Shown here: piece after piece, positions 1 through 8,518 of the stretch
Numbering within the stretch: the stretch's first letter is position 1
How the letters are laid out: each line of letters begins with the position of its first letter
NCBI RefSeq assembly: GCF_009831575.1
Contig: NZ_WUUT01000001.1
Span: 767,345-831,344, forward strand
DNA from: Halovenus carboxidivorans
Lineage (GTDB): Archaea > Halobacteriota > Halobacteria > Halobacteriales > Haloarculaceae
Direction of reading: 5' to 3'
DNA: 64,000 nt
Notes under the pieces: model-generated
The model's database searches: none
What the model was told of the DNA's origin: nothing
The model's input: only the letters and a program-made list of their open reading frames with translations
Translations under genes and position numbers: made by a program

Positions 1-1
1 C

Positions 2-667
2 CACACCCGCCGGAACTTCCGGCGGGAGATCGACGCCGACCTCGTGGAGTACAACGTCACCGAGGGGGACTTCCCCGAGGGGTTCGGGTTCGACGCCTGC
101 GTGGTGACTGGCTCGCGAGCCTCGGTCTACTGGGACGAGCCGTGGATCGGCGACCTCGAACGGTGGGTCGGCGAGGCGATCGAGACGGGAATGCCCGCTC
201 TCGGGGTCTGTTTCGGCCACCAACTTCTGGCTGACGTTCTCGGCGGCAGCGTCGCCGACATGGGCGAGTACGAGATCGGCTACCGCGAGATCGAACACAG
301 CGGCGACTCCCTGCTCTTCGAGGGGATCGACGAGCGGTTTACCGCCTTCACGACTCACTCCGATTACGTCGAACGGCTGCCGCCGGGCGCGGAGTTGCTG
401 GCGGAAAACGACTACGGCGTGCACGCCTTCCGAGACGGCCAAGTCTTCGCCGTCCAGTTCCACCCCGAGTACGACATGCGGACTGCCCGGAAGATCACGG
501 AGGGCAAAGAGCAACTCTCCGAGCAACGCCGCGAGCGCATCCTCGACGGGATCACCGAGGAGAACTACGCCGCCGCCTGCCGAACGAAGGCGCTGTTCGA
601 GAACTTCACACAGTTCGTCCGCCGGCACCGCGAGACCGCCGACGCGGCGGGTGCCGCCGGCGACTGA
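2..667 (+). CDS. Class I glutamine amidotransferase (5' end outside window)
   Basis: A GATase1 domain of the GMP-synthase-glutaminase-like family, which would release ammonia from glutamine. The nucleophile elbow GVCFGHQ has its Cys at bases 209-211, and the catalytic His-Glu pair lies in QFHPEYD near base 461. The frame is open to the left edge and the upstream codons already look like the family's N-terminus (NFRREIDADL), so the GTG at 44 is internal and the true start lies outside the window. No synthetase domain follows, so this is a stand-alone amidotransferase of unknown acceptor substrate, common in haloarchaea. Confidence 0.85.
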   Translation, partial: HTRRNFRREIDADLVEYNVTEGDFPEGFGFDACVVTGSRASVYWDEPWIGDLERWVGEAIETGMPALGVCFGHQLLADVLGGSVADMGEYEIGYREIEHSGDSLLFEGIDERFTAFTTHSDYVERLPPGAELLAENDYGVHAFRDGQVFAVQFHPEYDMRTARKITEGKEQLSEQRRERILDGITEENYAAACRTKALFENFTQFVRRHRETADAAGAAGD

Positions 668-676
668 CAGCGGCAG

Positions 677-1687
677 TTACTCGGTGCGGTCCGGTGCGAG
701 CGCTTCCATCGTCTGTTTGATCTCGTCGACGTCCGCGCTGCGGGGGTAAGAGGTGTAGACGGCGTCGACGCCGTCGATGGATTCGTACTCCGCGAGCTGT
801 TCGCGCGCCTCCTCGGGCGTCCCCGCGACGCTCATATGCGGCAGGAGGTTCTCCTCGACGAGTTGCTGTGCGTGCTCCCGGTCGCCGTCCTGCCAGGCGT
901 CGTGAATCGTGTGCGCGAGCTCTTCGTAGCCCTGTCGGGCGAGGCTGTCCCGGTAGTAGGTTCCCATCCCACCGATGTAGAAGGCGACGTGCTGGGTGAC
1001 CATGTCGCGGGCGTGCTCGCTGTCCTCCAGGGCACAGCAGGTCACCGAGACGGTCGTCCGGAACTCCTCGGGGTCGCGGTCGCCGAGTTCGAGACCGCGT
1101 TCGAGGTCCTCCATCCGGTCGGCCAGGCCGTCGTGGGTGAACGTCGTCGCGTGCCAGCCGTCGGCGAAGCGACCGCACATCTCGACGGCCTTCGGCCCCA
1201 GTCCCGCGGCGTCGACTTTCGGCAGCGTCTCGGGCAGGTCACAGCGGAGCCGGAACCCGTCGAGATCGAAGTACTCGCCGTCGTAGGAGACCTCCTCGCC
1301 CGACAGCACCTGCTTGATGATCTCGACGGTCTCGCGGGTCCGCCGGAGCGGGTTCCCGAAGTCGACGCCGTGCCAGTTCTCGATCACGATGGGGCCGCTG
1401 GGGCCGACGCCCAGGCGGAACCGACCGTCGCTGGCCTCCTGCAGTGTCACGGCGGTCTGACCCAGCAGCGAGGGCGACCGGGAGTAGGCGTTGAGGATGC
1501 TCGTCCCGAGACCGATCTCGTCGGTCCGGTGGGCGGCCGTCGCGAGCAGCGTCACGGCGTCGCGGCCCCACGTCTCGGGTGCCCAGGCCGTATCGTAGCC
1601 GAGCTCCTCGGCGAACTCGATCTGCTCGACCATCGCGTCTAAGGACGGCTGTGCGCCGACGGAGAGAAACACATCTCGCTCTGTCAT
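677..1687 (-). CDS. LLM-class (F420-type) flavin/deazaflavin oxidoreductase
   Basis: A 336-residue luciferase-like TIM-barrel protein resembling F420-dependent methylenetetrahydromethanopterin-reductase relatives; haloarchaea carry several, and this one looks like the NP1902A type. Visible marks are the N-terminal strand with GYDTAWAPETWGRDA, the IGLGTSI strand and the GVGPSGP turn that binds the cofactor phosphate. The substrate is not predictable. It is convergent with the amidotransferase, with 9 bases between stops. The ATG at 1687 has an AAGGAGGTGG Shine-Dalgarno just upstream. Confidence 0.8.
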   Translation of the reverse strand: MTERDVFLSVGAQPSLDAMVEQIEFAEELGYDTAWAPETWGRDAVTLLATAAHRTDEIGLGTSILNAYSRSPSLLGQTAVTLQEASDGRFRLGVGPSGPIVIENWHGVDFGNPLRRTRETVEIIKQVLSGEEVSYDGEYFDLDGFRLRCDLPETLPKVDAAGLGPKAVEMCGRFADGWHATTFTHDGLADRMEDLERGLELGDRDPEEFRTTVSVTCCALEDSEHARDMVTQHVAFYIGGMGTYYRDSLARQGYEELAHTIHDAWQDGDREHAQQLVEENLLPHMSVAGTPEEAREQLAEYESIDGVDAVYTSYPRSADVDEIKQTMEALAPDRTE

Positions 1688-1688
1688 A

Positions 1689-1716
1689 CCACCTCCTTAC
1701 GAGGCCCGATATATAG
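1689..1716 (-). promoter_or_regulatory. Promoter and ribosome binding site of the LLM oxidoreductase
   Basis: A TATATAT element at 1709-1716 is centred about 26 bases before the ATG at 1687, the spacing of a leaderless haloarchaeal promoter. A near-perfect anti-16S match (AAGGAGGTGG) also lies at about 1689-1698. Both cannot be fully used by one transcript, so there may be a second upstream start. Confidence 0.5.
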
Positions 1717-1762
1717 TAGTAGTCACACTGTCCCGGGGCAATCTCCCCGTCCGCTCCCGGCA

Positions 1763-3982
1763 CTACTGCGTCGGGACGACTCGTCCCCGGTCGCGGACGT
1801 ATTCGGGGAAGTCCTCGTAGACCGGCGCCGCGGTGACCGTCTCGGAGTCACCGACGACGATTGCCTTGCGCCGCGCCCGGGTCAGCGCGACGTTGAACCG
1901 CCGCGGTTCGTCGAGGAACCCGACCGACCCGCGGTCGTTCGAGCGCACCAGTGACACGAGGACGACCTCCTTTTCGCGGCCCTGAAAGCCGTCTACGGTG
2001 TCGACTTCGAGATCCGCGGTTGCCGACAGCCGCGCGTCGAGTTCGTCCTCGATCAGGTCGGTCTGGTCGTCGTACGGCGAGATGACCGCGATCTCCGCCG
2101 GGTCGATTCCGGTCTCGACGTACGCGGCGACGAGGTCGGCGACCAGGCTCGCCTCGCCCGGGTTCTCCCGGGATGTCGAGTCGGCCCGCTGGCGTTCGGG
2201 GGCGTCTCCCTGGGTGTCGACGTAGACCAGCGGCGCCGCGGGATCGACGATCGGTTCGTACTCGGGGGACACCTCGGTGTCGAGATCGGGGAGCGTGTGT
2301 TCGGCCACCGATTCGTCTGCCCGAATCTGTCCGTCGTAGAACCGCTCGCTGGAGAAGCCCATGATCCGCTCGTGCATCCGGTACTGCGTCCGCAGCACCG
2401 ACCGGCAGTCGTACTGGTCGGCCAGCCGCTCGAACAGCGTCTCCGACAACCCCTCTCTCGCGGCTCGCTCGCTCTGGACCGTCGGCGGGAGCTGTCTGTG
2501 ATCTCCCGCCATGATGACCCGCCGCGACCGAACGATGGGGATGAGACAGGACGGCTCGGTCGCCTGCGTCGCCTCGTCGATAACGAGCGTGTCGAATCGC
2601 CGGTCGGCGAGCACGTCGGAGCCGGCCGTCGAGTTGGTCGCACAGACCACCTCGGCCGCGTCGAGGATCTCTTCGATCGCCTGATTCTCGAGTTCGTCGG
2701 CCCGCTCGAACAACTCGTCGGCCTCGGCCTGCAGATCGAGCCACGACGCCATCTCCTCGATCCTCTCCGGCGGGACGCCCCGCGAACCGCGGCCCTGGTC
2801 GGCCAGTTCTCTGATTCGCTCGTCGGAGAGGCCGCGCCGCCACCGGCCCGAAGGCGCCGTGAGATACTCCTGCTGGTCGAGCAACTCGAACGCCTCCTCG
2901 CGACAGTCCCGCGAGCGCTGGTAGGTCTCGGAGTCTTCGAGCAGGCTGTCGAGCGTCCGGTCCCGCAGCGCCGGCGTCACCCGTGCGGGGTTGCCCACGC
3001 GAACGACGTCGACGCCTTTCTCGTGCAGGCGCTCGACGAGGTTGTCGACGGCCGTGTTCGACGGTGCCGTCGCCAGCACCGAGTCGCCGCGCTCGACCGA
3101 CTGCCGGATCGCCTCGATCGCCGTCGTCGTCTTGCCGGTTCCCGGCGGGCCGTGGATGAGATGGAGGTCGTCCGTTGCGAGCGCCCGCCTGACGGCCATC
3201 TGCTGGGACTGGTTCAGGCTGTCGTCGACCTCCCTGTCGACCGGCGCGAGATCGTCCGGCTCTTCGAGGCCGACGATCACGTCCCGCAGGTCGGCGAGTG
3301 CCCCCTCCGCGGTCGGGAGCGACTCGAGTGCGTCGAGCATCCGCTGGAAGGTGATGTCGTTGGCGTACAGGTCCATCCGGAGGCCGGTCCCCGAGAGAAA
3401 CCCGGGGGGGCGCTGGTCGAACGCGACCGTGACCGAGTAGTTGGTAACCTGCGTGACCGTCCCCGTCGGGTTGTCGTCGCGAGTCGGGTCCTGCTTCGAG
3501 AGCATGACCAGATCGCCGACGCTGATCGACGTCTCCGGGAGGGGTTCGCCGGAGTGACTTCTGGTGAATTTCATCTCGTAACCGGCGAGACTCTCGCCTT
3601 CTTCCCGGCCGGAGAGTCGCGTAATCGCCCGGCCGGCCTCTTCGCGCTCGCGCGCCGACAGGGTCCGGATCTCGCGCTCGTGGCGTTCGATCTCGGCCTG
3701 TCGCTCGCGTTCGACCAGCCCGGAGTACTCCTCGACGTACTCCCGGACGGCGCGGGTTCGCTCGTCGAGCACCGCGAGTTCGACCTCGGAGCGACCGATC
3801 CGGCCGCCGTCCAGGTGGTCGATCACCCGTTCCGCGCCGTCCCCGACCTCGACGACCGCCTCCGACCCGTCGACCTCGATCTCACCGATCGCGTCGGGGT
3901 CGACGCCGCCTTCGTTGACGAACGCACCGACGATGTCGCCCGGTCCTTCCGAGCCGAGTCCGCGGATCACCAACTCGGTCAT
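1763..3982 (-). CDS. UPF1/IGHMBP2-like superfamily 1 helicase with DbpA-like N-terminal domain
   Basis: A 739-residue SF1B DNA/RNA helicase. Walker [11 protein letters not shown] is at about residues 278-287, motif II is VIDEATQAT, and the C-terminal RecA domain shows [11 protein letters not shown] and [10 protein letters not shown] (motifs V and VI). Residues 1-72 ([12 protein letters not shown], then [15 protein letters not shown]) resemble the DbpA RNA-binding fold normally found at the C-terminus of DEAD-box helicases, which suggests an RNA or RNA-DNA hybrid substrate. A charged helical linker (about 75-125) precedes the barrel domain typical of UPF1-like proteins. The start at 3982 is the first ATG. 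The helicase call is firm; the N-terminal domain is inferred by eye. Confidence 0.88.
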   Translation of the reverse strand: MTELVIRGLGSEGPGDIVGAFVNEGGVDPDAIGEIEVDGSEAVVEVGDGAERVIDHLDGGRIGRSEVELAVLDERTRAVREYVEEYSGLVERERQAEIERHEREIRTLSAREREEAGRAITRLSGREEGESLAGYEMKFTRSHSGEPLPETSISVGDLVMLSKQDPTRDDNPTGTVTQVTNYSVTVAFDQRPPGFLSGTGLRMDLYANDITFQRMLDALESLPTAEGALADLRDVIVGLEEPDDLAPVDREVDDSLNQSQQMAVRRALATDDLHLIHGPPGTGKTTTAIEAIRQSVERGDSVLATAPSNTAVDNLVERLHEKGVDVVRVGNPARVTPALRDRTLDSLLEDSETYQRSRDCREEAFELLDQQEYLTAPSGRWRRGLSDERIRELADQGRGSRGVPPERIEEMASWLDLQAEADELFERADELENQAIEEILDAAEVVCATNSTAGSDVLADRRFDTLVIDEATQATEPSCLIPIVRSRRVIMAGDHRQLPPTVQSERAAREGLSETLFERLADQYDCRSVLRTQYRMHERIMGFSSERFYDGQIRADESVAEHTLPDLDTEVSPEYEPIVDPAAPLVYVDTQGDAPERQRADSTSRENPGEASLVADLVAAYVETGIDPAEIAVISPYDDQTDLIEDELDARLSATADLEVDTVDGFQGREKEVVLVSLVRSNDRGSVGFLDEPRRFNVALTRARRKAIVVGDSETVTAAPVYEDFPEYVRDRGRVVPTQ

Positions 3983-4034
3983 ATGCGGGGCTATTCCGTT
4001 TACTCACTTCAGCACTACGGGTGCGCTCGGGGAG

Positions 4035-4832
4035 TCACTCTACCCGTTTGTGCAGTTCCCCCTTGATCGCGAGGGTGTCGAAACTGTGATCGGGGCGGAT
4101 GTTGACGAAATCCAGGAATCCTTCCGCGGAGACGAGCACGTCGCTGTCGTAGTACTCCGCCGCCACGCTGACGGTCGGCCCGGCCCCGATGATCGGTTCC
4201 AGCGCGGCGAGCGCGCAGGCGATATCGTAGGCTCGGGCGTCCGCGATGCCGTCGGCGTCGACCTTCGTCGCGTCGATAAAATACAGCTCTCCGTCGGCGA
4301 CGAGCACGTTTTCGGCACGGAGGTCGCCGTGGACGAGTTCCGCCTCGTGCATACGCGCAAGCGCACCGAACAGTTCCGGGGCGAACGATTCGACGGTTTC
4401 GGGGGCCAGTTCGTCAAGCGTCTGGAAGTCGGGCAGATATTCGAGCACCACGATCCCGTAGCCCTCGTGCTCGAACGCTTCCAGCGGCTCGGGGACGTTG
4501 ACGCCCAGCTCGCGCATCTTTCGGGTCGATTCGAGTTCGTGTTCCGCCATCGCGGACGGCGTCCCGAACCGCTGGAAGAACCCCTCCGAACCGCTGGCGA
4601 ACACCCCGACGTTTCGACCGGTGGTCAACAGCCCGTGAACGAGGGTATTTTGCCCGCTGATAATCTTGATGAAGAACTGCTCGTTGACGACCGCCGGGGT
4701 CGAAAGCCAGTTGTCGGCGTCGAGTAGACGAACACACTCGAAGGACTCGCCGTGGCGGTCGGCGGTTTCCTCGCCGACGGATTCGAGTTGCTCGTCGGGC
4801 ACGTTCCCCCTGAGCAGGTCGCGGATTGCCAT
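4035..4832 (-). CDS. RIO/Bud32-like protein kinase
   Basis: A 265-residue atypical kinase. The putative ATP lysine is K56 (FFIKII), the catalytic loop is HGDLRAENVL (D170, N175), and the metal-binding Asp is D187 in FIDATK, as in RIO and Bud32 kinases where IDA/IDF replaces DFG. The N-lobe carries a glycine-poor loop around residues 75-90 (FASGSEGFFQRFG). No activation segment or substrate-binding lobe is seen, as expected for the family. Substrate unknown; it stands alone rather than fused to Kae1, so it is not the KEOPS kinase in its usual haloarchaeal form. Confidence 0.75.
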   Translation of the reverse strand: MAIRDLLRGNVPDEQLESVGEETADRHGESFECVRLLDADNWLSTPAVVNEQFFIKIISGQNTLVHGLLTTGRNVGVFASGSEGFFQRFGTPSAMAEHELESTRKMRELGVNVPEPLEAFEHEGYGIVVLEYLPDFQTLDELAPETVESFAPELFGALARMHEAELVHGDLRAENVLVADGELYFIDATKVDADGIADARAYDIACALAALEPIIGAGPTVSVAAEYYDSDVLVSAEGFLDFVNIRPDHSFDTLAIKGELHKRVE

Positions 4833-4856
4833 CTACTGGTGAATTCACTCTCACCG

Positions 4857-4866
4857 TGTATATAGC
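4857..4866 (-). promoter_or_regulatory. TATA box of the RIO-like kinase gene
   Basis: GTATATAGC on the plus strand (reverse CTATATAC) is centred about 29 bases before the ATG at 4832, leaving a leader of only a few bases. Confidence 0.5.
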
Positions 4867-5033
4867 TGCGGGGCCACCCCGTCGCCGATCAGCAACTCCG
4901 GACGGATCCGGCCGGGCGGCTCACCGCTCCGCGAACCACCTCGATCTCGGCCCGCGTCGGCTCGCCTAATCCGGCGAAAATCAGATCTGATACCCGTCCA
5001 GCATACTTATTTCCCTTGGTGCCGTACGTACCG

Positions 5034-5053
5034 ACGGAGCCAGTTGGCTCCGT
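5034..5053. repeat. 20-base inverted repeat in divergent intergenic region
   Basis: ACGGAGCCA and its exact reverse complement TGGCTCCGT are separated by GT. It lies in the 370-base gap between the divergent kinase (start 4832) and HalX (start about 5203) genes. It could be an operator or the first stem of a small RNA, since a TATA-like TACTTATTT lies about 25 bases to its left. The rest of the gap up to about 4980 shows nothing I recognise; a 64-codon minus-strand reading frame there has no coding character. Confidence 0.6.
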
Positions 5054-5065
5054 AGTGTCACACGC

Positions 5066-5082
5066 TGGGGGTCCTACCCCCA
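5066..5082. repeat. Second perfect hairpin (7-bp stem, 3-base loop), followed by CTTTTCCCC
   Basis: TGGGGGT-CCT-ACCCCCA forms a stable GC stem followed on the plus strand by CTTTTCCCC. No annotated gene ends here, so it is not an obvious gene terminator. Together with the inverted repeat 13 bases upstream it could be a short structured RNA. Confidence 0.55.
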
Positions 5083-5161
5083 CTTTTCCCCTGTGCAGTC
5101 TGGTAGTGACATCTCAGTTCTTATTGTTCAAGCATACAGTACTATTGGAAATTTCGTACGA

Positions 5162-5173
5162 GTATAATAAGTA
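5162..5173 (+). promoter_or_regulatory. Promoter of the HalX response regulator
   Basis: GTATAATAAGTA within an AT-rich run (5160-5180) is centred about 36 bases before the ATG at 5203, giving a predicted leader of roughly 7-10 bases. Confidence 0.5.
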
Positions 5174-5202
5174 ATAATAGATTAGCAACCTACTGCTTGA
5201 TG

Positions 5203-5775
5203 ATGACCGATTCTGGTATCCTGATCGTCGACGACGAACCAGAGGTGGTGGACACGTACAGGCAACATCTGGCCGACACCTACACTGTTCGCACCGCCCA
5301 GTCAGGCGAGGAAGCACTGGCGCTTCTGGATGACACAATTGATATTGTATTACTTGATCGGCGGATGCCGGGAATGAGCGGCGACGAGGTTCTCGAACGA
5401 GTTCGCGAACGATCGATCGACTGTCGGGTCGTGATGGTGACAGCCGTCGATCCGGATATCGATATTGTCACGATGGAGTTTGACGAGTACCTCGTTAAAC
5501 CGGTGTCAGGAGACGACCTACGGGAAACAGTCGAACGGTTACGAAGACGAACCCAGTTGGACGCTCAAATCCAGCGGATCGTCGAACTTGGCTCGAAACT
5601 GGCGACGCTTGAGGCTAAACTGGAGTACGAACAACTCGAACAGAGCGAGCGGTACGACGAATTGCGCGAGGAATTCAACCGCCTCAGAGAGGACACGAAG
5701 CTCGACGATATCGACGATCCCTATCTCGAAGCGACCGTCGAAAACATCGAAGCTCTCCTGCCGGACCGGCTGTAG
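5203..5775 (+). CDS. HalX-domain response regulator
   Basis: A CheY-like receiver followed by a HalX domain, the common haloarchaeal layout; 190 residues from ATG 5203. In-frame starts also lie at 5197 (TTG) and 5200 (ATG). The acidic pair D10-D11, phosphoacceptor D52 (VLLDRRMPG) and conserved lysine (LVKP, near residue 99) are intact, so it should be phosphorylatable. The C-terminal 80 residues are helical and coiled-coil-like with no obvious DNA-binding motif. No histidine kinase is in the window. It precedes the secreted-protein/rhomboid pair and may regulate the accessory block (inference). Confidence 0.9.
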   Translation: MTDSGILIVDDEPEVVDTYRQHLADTYTVRTAQSGEEALALLDDTIDIVLLDRRMPGMSGDEVLERVRERSIDCRVVMVTAVDPDIDIVTMEFDEYLVKPVSGDDLRETVERLRRRTQLDAQIQRIVELGSKLATLEAKLEYEQLEQSERYDELREEFNRLREDTKLDDIDDPYLEATVENIEALLPDRL

Positions 5776-5860
5776 TGGGGGTCTGGGGCTCCCAGAGACG
5801 GATCAGGGAACCTAATACTAACTCGATCGGCGGTGACTCTTCGCGAAGGGCCGTCTGAGT

Positions 5861-6847
5861 ATGAGGCGATCCGCACTCGTGATCTGCGTCTCTTTCAGCC
5901 TTTGTTTACTGCTGTTTCCGACGGCGGGCACCCCGGCGGCACAACGGGCGACGACGGATGACGTTCGTCTCTCTCAGACTGGAGTCCACGACGGGGTTTA
6001 TACCAGCTACACCACTGATGGACAGCTTCGCGTCGACATTGGGTCGGAGGGACACGGCCTCAATGATGACGCGATTGTTACGTTCGACCGTCTCATAGAG
6101 TTAACATACACTGGATCGGGCTCCGCGACGGTCTGGTTGGAGACTCCCGTTTCTGATGGGTACTTCTATCGTAGCTCGGATCCCGAAGACCGGGTCGACA
6201 GTAGGGCTGCTGGCGTGACCCTCACGAGCGGTGAAAGCGTGCTACTCGGACTCCGTCTCGATACGACCGAAATCGACTCTGAACTTGAACAGATCGGTGG
6301 GTTCCAGGTCGTGATCAGCATCTCTGAGGCTCGGACAGATAACCCGGGGGAGGTTCCTGCTGATACAGGAGGCTCCGCTGACGACCCTGAGACCGGTTCG
6401 GGTGATACCAGCGGGACAGATTCCAACGAAACAGACTCCGACAATACCGAGTCCGACAAGAGAGATTCTGGCGAAACAGACTCCGGGGACTCGGGTTCCG
6501 GGAGCGCCAATAACGCAAATGAGACTCCGCCGGAACCTGTTGAGGACGATCGGAATGCGACTGTTGGGATAATAACACAAGTTCCATTTGCGGGCGTTTC
6601 AAACGCTATCGCTTTAGACCTCGGTGATAGCGCGGACGACCACAGCCCGGGCGACAACGGTTCCGAATCGGTCGTGACCGGAGCGGAAACTGGATCTGTA
6701 ACCGCACCCGGGACAACTCCGGAGACCGTTCAGACCACGCTTGGCAGTATTAGGTGGGTTCTGCTTCTAGTCTCGGGACTGGTCTGCGGCGCGGTGGGAG
6801 CGGCACTGGTGCGACTTTTCTTCAATATGGAATTTAAAAAATACTGA
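5861..6847 (+). CDS. Secreted single-pass (type I) membrane protein, Ser/Asp/Thr-rich stalk
   Basis: 328 residues: a Sec-type signal peptide (about 1-27, ending TAGTPAAQ), an extracellular beta-rich domain to about 165, resembling the short secreted proteins downstream (a strand, FDRLIELTYTGSGSATVWLE-like, near residues 75-95), then a Ser/Asp/Thr/Glu/Gly-rich stalk (about 165-225), and a C-terminal membrane helix rich in small residues (SGLVCGAVGAALV) with a short FKKY-type tail. There is no PGF-CTERM signal, so it is not an archaeosortase substrate. Its stop is 6 bases before the rhomboid start, so the pair is co-transcribed. Function unknown. Confidence 0.7.
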   Translation: MRRSALVICVSFSLCLLLFPTAGTPAAQRATTDDVRLSQTGVHDGVYTSYTTDGQLRVDIGSEGHGLNDDAIVTFDRLIELTYTGSGSATVWLETPVSDGYFYRSSDPEDRVDSRAAGVTLTSGESVLLGLRLDTTEIDSELEQIGGFQVVISISEARTDNPGEVPADTGGSADDPETGSGDTSGTDSNETDSDNTESDKRDSGETDSGDSGSGSANNANETPPEPVEDDRNATVGIITQVPFAGVSNAIALDLGDSADDHSPGDNGSESVVTGAETGSVTAPGTTPETVQTTLGSIRWVLLLVSGLVCGAVGAALVRLFFNMEFKKY

Positions 6848-6853
6848 TAATAT

Positions 6854-7699
6854 ATGGCTAAAGTGAGTTCAGCCATCGACGACGGTGGATTTTGGCACGC
6901 GGTGGCAGCGGCGAGTCACCTGGCCGATATTGCGGCAATCATCTCGATCCCACTGTTTCTTGTCGGAATCTTCTTCCTTCCGCCCTCGATTCGGGAATCG
7001 TTCGTCTTCGAAACAGCTAACCCGACTGTTCAGGCAGCATATGGCTCACACTTCGTCCACCGACAGCAGTTCCACCTTCTTGGAAACCTCTCAGTGTATC
7101 TTCTCGTCGTACCGATTACTTATCTGCTCTGTCTCCTCGGCGGTCGTCGACAACTGTTCTGGATTACTTTCACGGTGTTACTCACGCTCTTCCCGATTGT
7201 CCTTTCGGTGATGCAACTTCTTTTTCCGCGTCATCGCAGTATCTTGGGATTTTCGGGGATCAACGCGGGATTTTTCGGGTTCCTCTGTGTCGCGTGGGTT
7301 TTATACGCCGGACAACGGTTCATTGGGTCCACCAGTATCCGGTATGCCCCAGCGATCCCACTCCTGTTGACCGGTGTCATCGCACTGATCACCCTTCCGG
7401 ACAGGGCGTGGCGCTTGGAGATTGCTGCCGCGTCGATCATGCTCGGCTCACTGTATGTCTTACTTTGGATAACAAACACCGAGAACCTGTCAAACAACCG
7501 AATACGCGCGGGGCTTACCCGGTTCGGATTCGCTGAACTCGCCGGAGCCGGGTTCGGGCTGCTCGTCTCGTATCCGTTCGTCGGGTTCCGATCAGTTGTT
7601 ACTGCCCGTTCGGGGGTGCTTGACGTGTATATTCACTTACTCGGCTACTCGCTGGCGTTCATTGTGGTCTTCGTGTACGTCACGGTTGTTGAGCAGTAA
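6854..7699 (+). CDS. Rhomboid-family intramembrane serine protease
   Basis: A 281-residue protein with about 7 membrane helices. It has the rhomboid fingerprint: H69-x4-H74-x3-N78 (HRQQFHLLGN) in the second helix, GFSG with nucleophile S134, and H261 in HLLGYSLA of the last helix, matching the GlpG arrangement of H145/H150/N154, S201 and H254. The catalytic dyad therefore appears intact. Overall similarity to bacterial rhomboids is low, so automated annotation may leave it hypothetical. It follows the single-pass protein by 6 bases, making that protein a candidate substrate (inference). It is convergent with the DUF7344 gene, one base apart. Confidence 0.72.
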   Translation: MAKVSSAIDDGGFWHAVAAASHLADIAAIISIPLFLVGIFFLPPSIRESFVFETANPTVQAAYGSHFVHRQQFHLLGNLSVYLLVVPITYLLCLLGGRRQLFWITFTVLLTLFPIVLSVMQLLFPRHRSILGFSGINAGFFGFLCVAWVLYAGQRFIGSTSIRYAPAIPLLLTGVIALITLPDRAWRLEIAAASIMLGSLYVLLWITNTENLSNNRIRAGLTRFGFAELAGAGFGLLVSYPFVGFRSVVTARSGVLDVYIHLLGYSLAFIVVFVYVTVVEQ

Positions 7700-7700
7700 C

Positions 7701-8303
7701 TCAGCCACTCGCGCCGGGGGGTTCGTCGTTCGCACCCAACCGCATCTCAGTTCTGCTGATATATAGATGCGCCAGCGACGTGGCCAGAAATGTCGTCGCG
7801 ACGAACACTGCTATCTCGACCCCAGACAGTACGCTAACTACCGGGAGTTCGAGCGCGACAAATCCGACTACGGCGATGTTCACGAGTGCGAGTGCAGTGT
7901 AAAAAAGACTCCACGGGACCTCTCGTCCGCTGACGACTTCCATATACACCTCAACCTCTTCGGCTGCAGGCCCGATGGCCACCGTCCCTTCCCGGTCGTC
8001 GAAATCCACGACACCCATCTCATCCATCCGGGGCAGGTGGACCTGCTGGAGGGACGTATAAACTCGTTTACGTTGGTCGTAGGATATCTCTTCTCGTGGA
8101 ATCTCGTTCTCCCACGCCGCGACCTGTTCGGCCAACTCTCCCAGTTCGATCCCGTCTTCGGCCTGTTGGAGGCGATGAAGCGTAAATCGACGCCGGTGAT
8201 TGCTCAGTAGCTCGAAACACTCGTCGTGTGTCATCGTCTCGTCTTCGCCGGAGCGGGTGGCAGGATCTTGGGTGATACTCATCCTCCTGTACATGTCTGA
8301 CAT
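7701..8303 (-). CDS. DUF7344-type winged-helix protein with two membrane helices
   Basis: 200 residues. An N-terminal winged helix-turn-helix (about 24-110: ECFELLSNHRRRFTLHRL, then LAEQVAAWEN and QVHLPRMDEMGVVDFD) is followed by two membrane helices (about 130-175). This architecture is a haloarchaeal family of membrane-tethered putative transcription regulators often found near secreted-protein genes. The first ATG (8303) is used; the internal ATG seven codons later is less likely because a GGAGG runs directly into it. Confidence 0.8.
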   Translation of the reverse strand: MSDMYRRMSITQDPATRSGEDETMTHDECFELLSNHRRRFTLHRLQQAEDGIELGELAEQVAAWENEIPREEISYDQRKRVYTSLQQVHLPRMDEMGVVDFDDREGTVAIGPAAEEVEVYMEVVSGREVPWSLFYTALALVNIAVVGFVALELPVVSVLSGVEIAVFVATTFLATSLAHLYISRTEMRLGANDEPPGASG

Positions 8304-8518
8304 CGGTCGTCTGTAGCATAAATCAATCTAGTAATATCAAAATCATAAATGAAAATCACACGAATTAGTGTACGTGTAGTTATTATACAAACAAACAACC
8401 GCAACACGAAATATATTGTAATAAAAATATAAATATAATGCAACAGAGCGTTACCGAATTATATCTGTTAGCTGTTGCTAACATTCGTGTAAACTCACCC
8501 GAAAATCTCTTGCGTTCG

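Noticed and set aside
2297-4066. A 589-codon plus-strand frame antisense to the helicase
   Set aside because: The minus-strand helicase carries every motif; the plus frame is Arg-rich shadow.
4889-5083. 64-codon minus-strand frame in the kinase/HalX gap
   Set aside because: It runs across both hairpins, has no TATA or Shine-Dalgarno and no coding bias.
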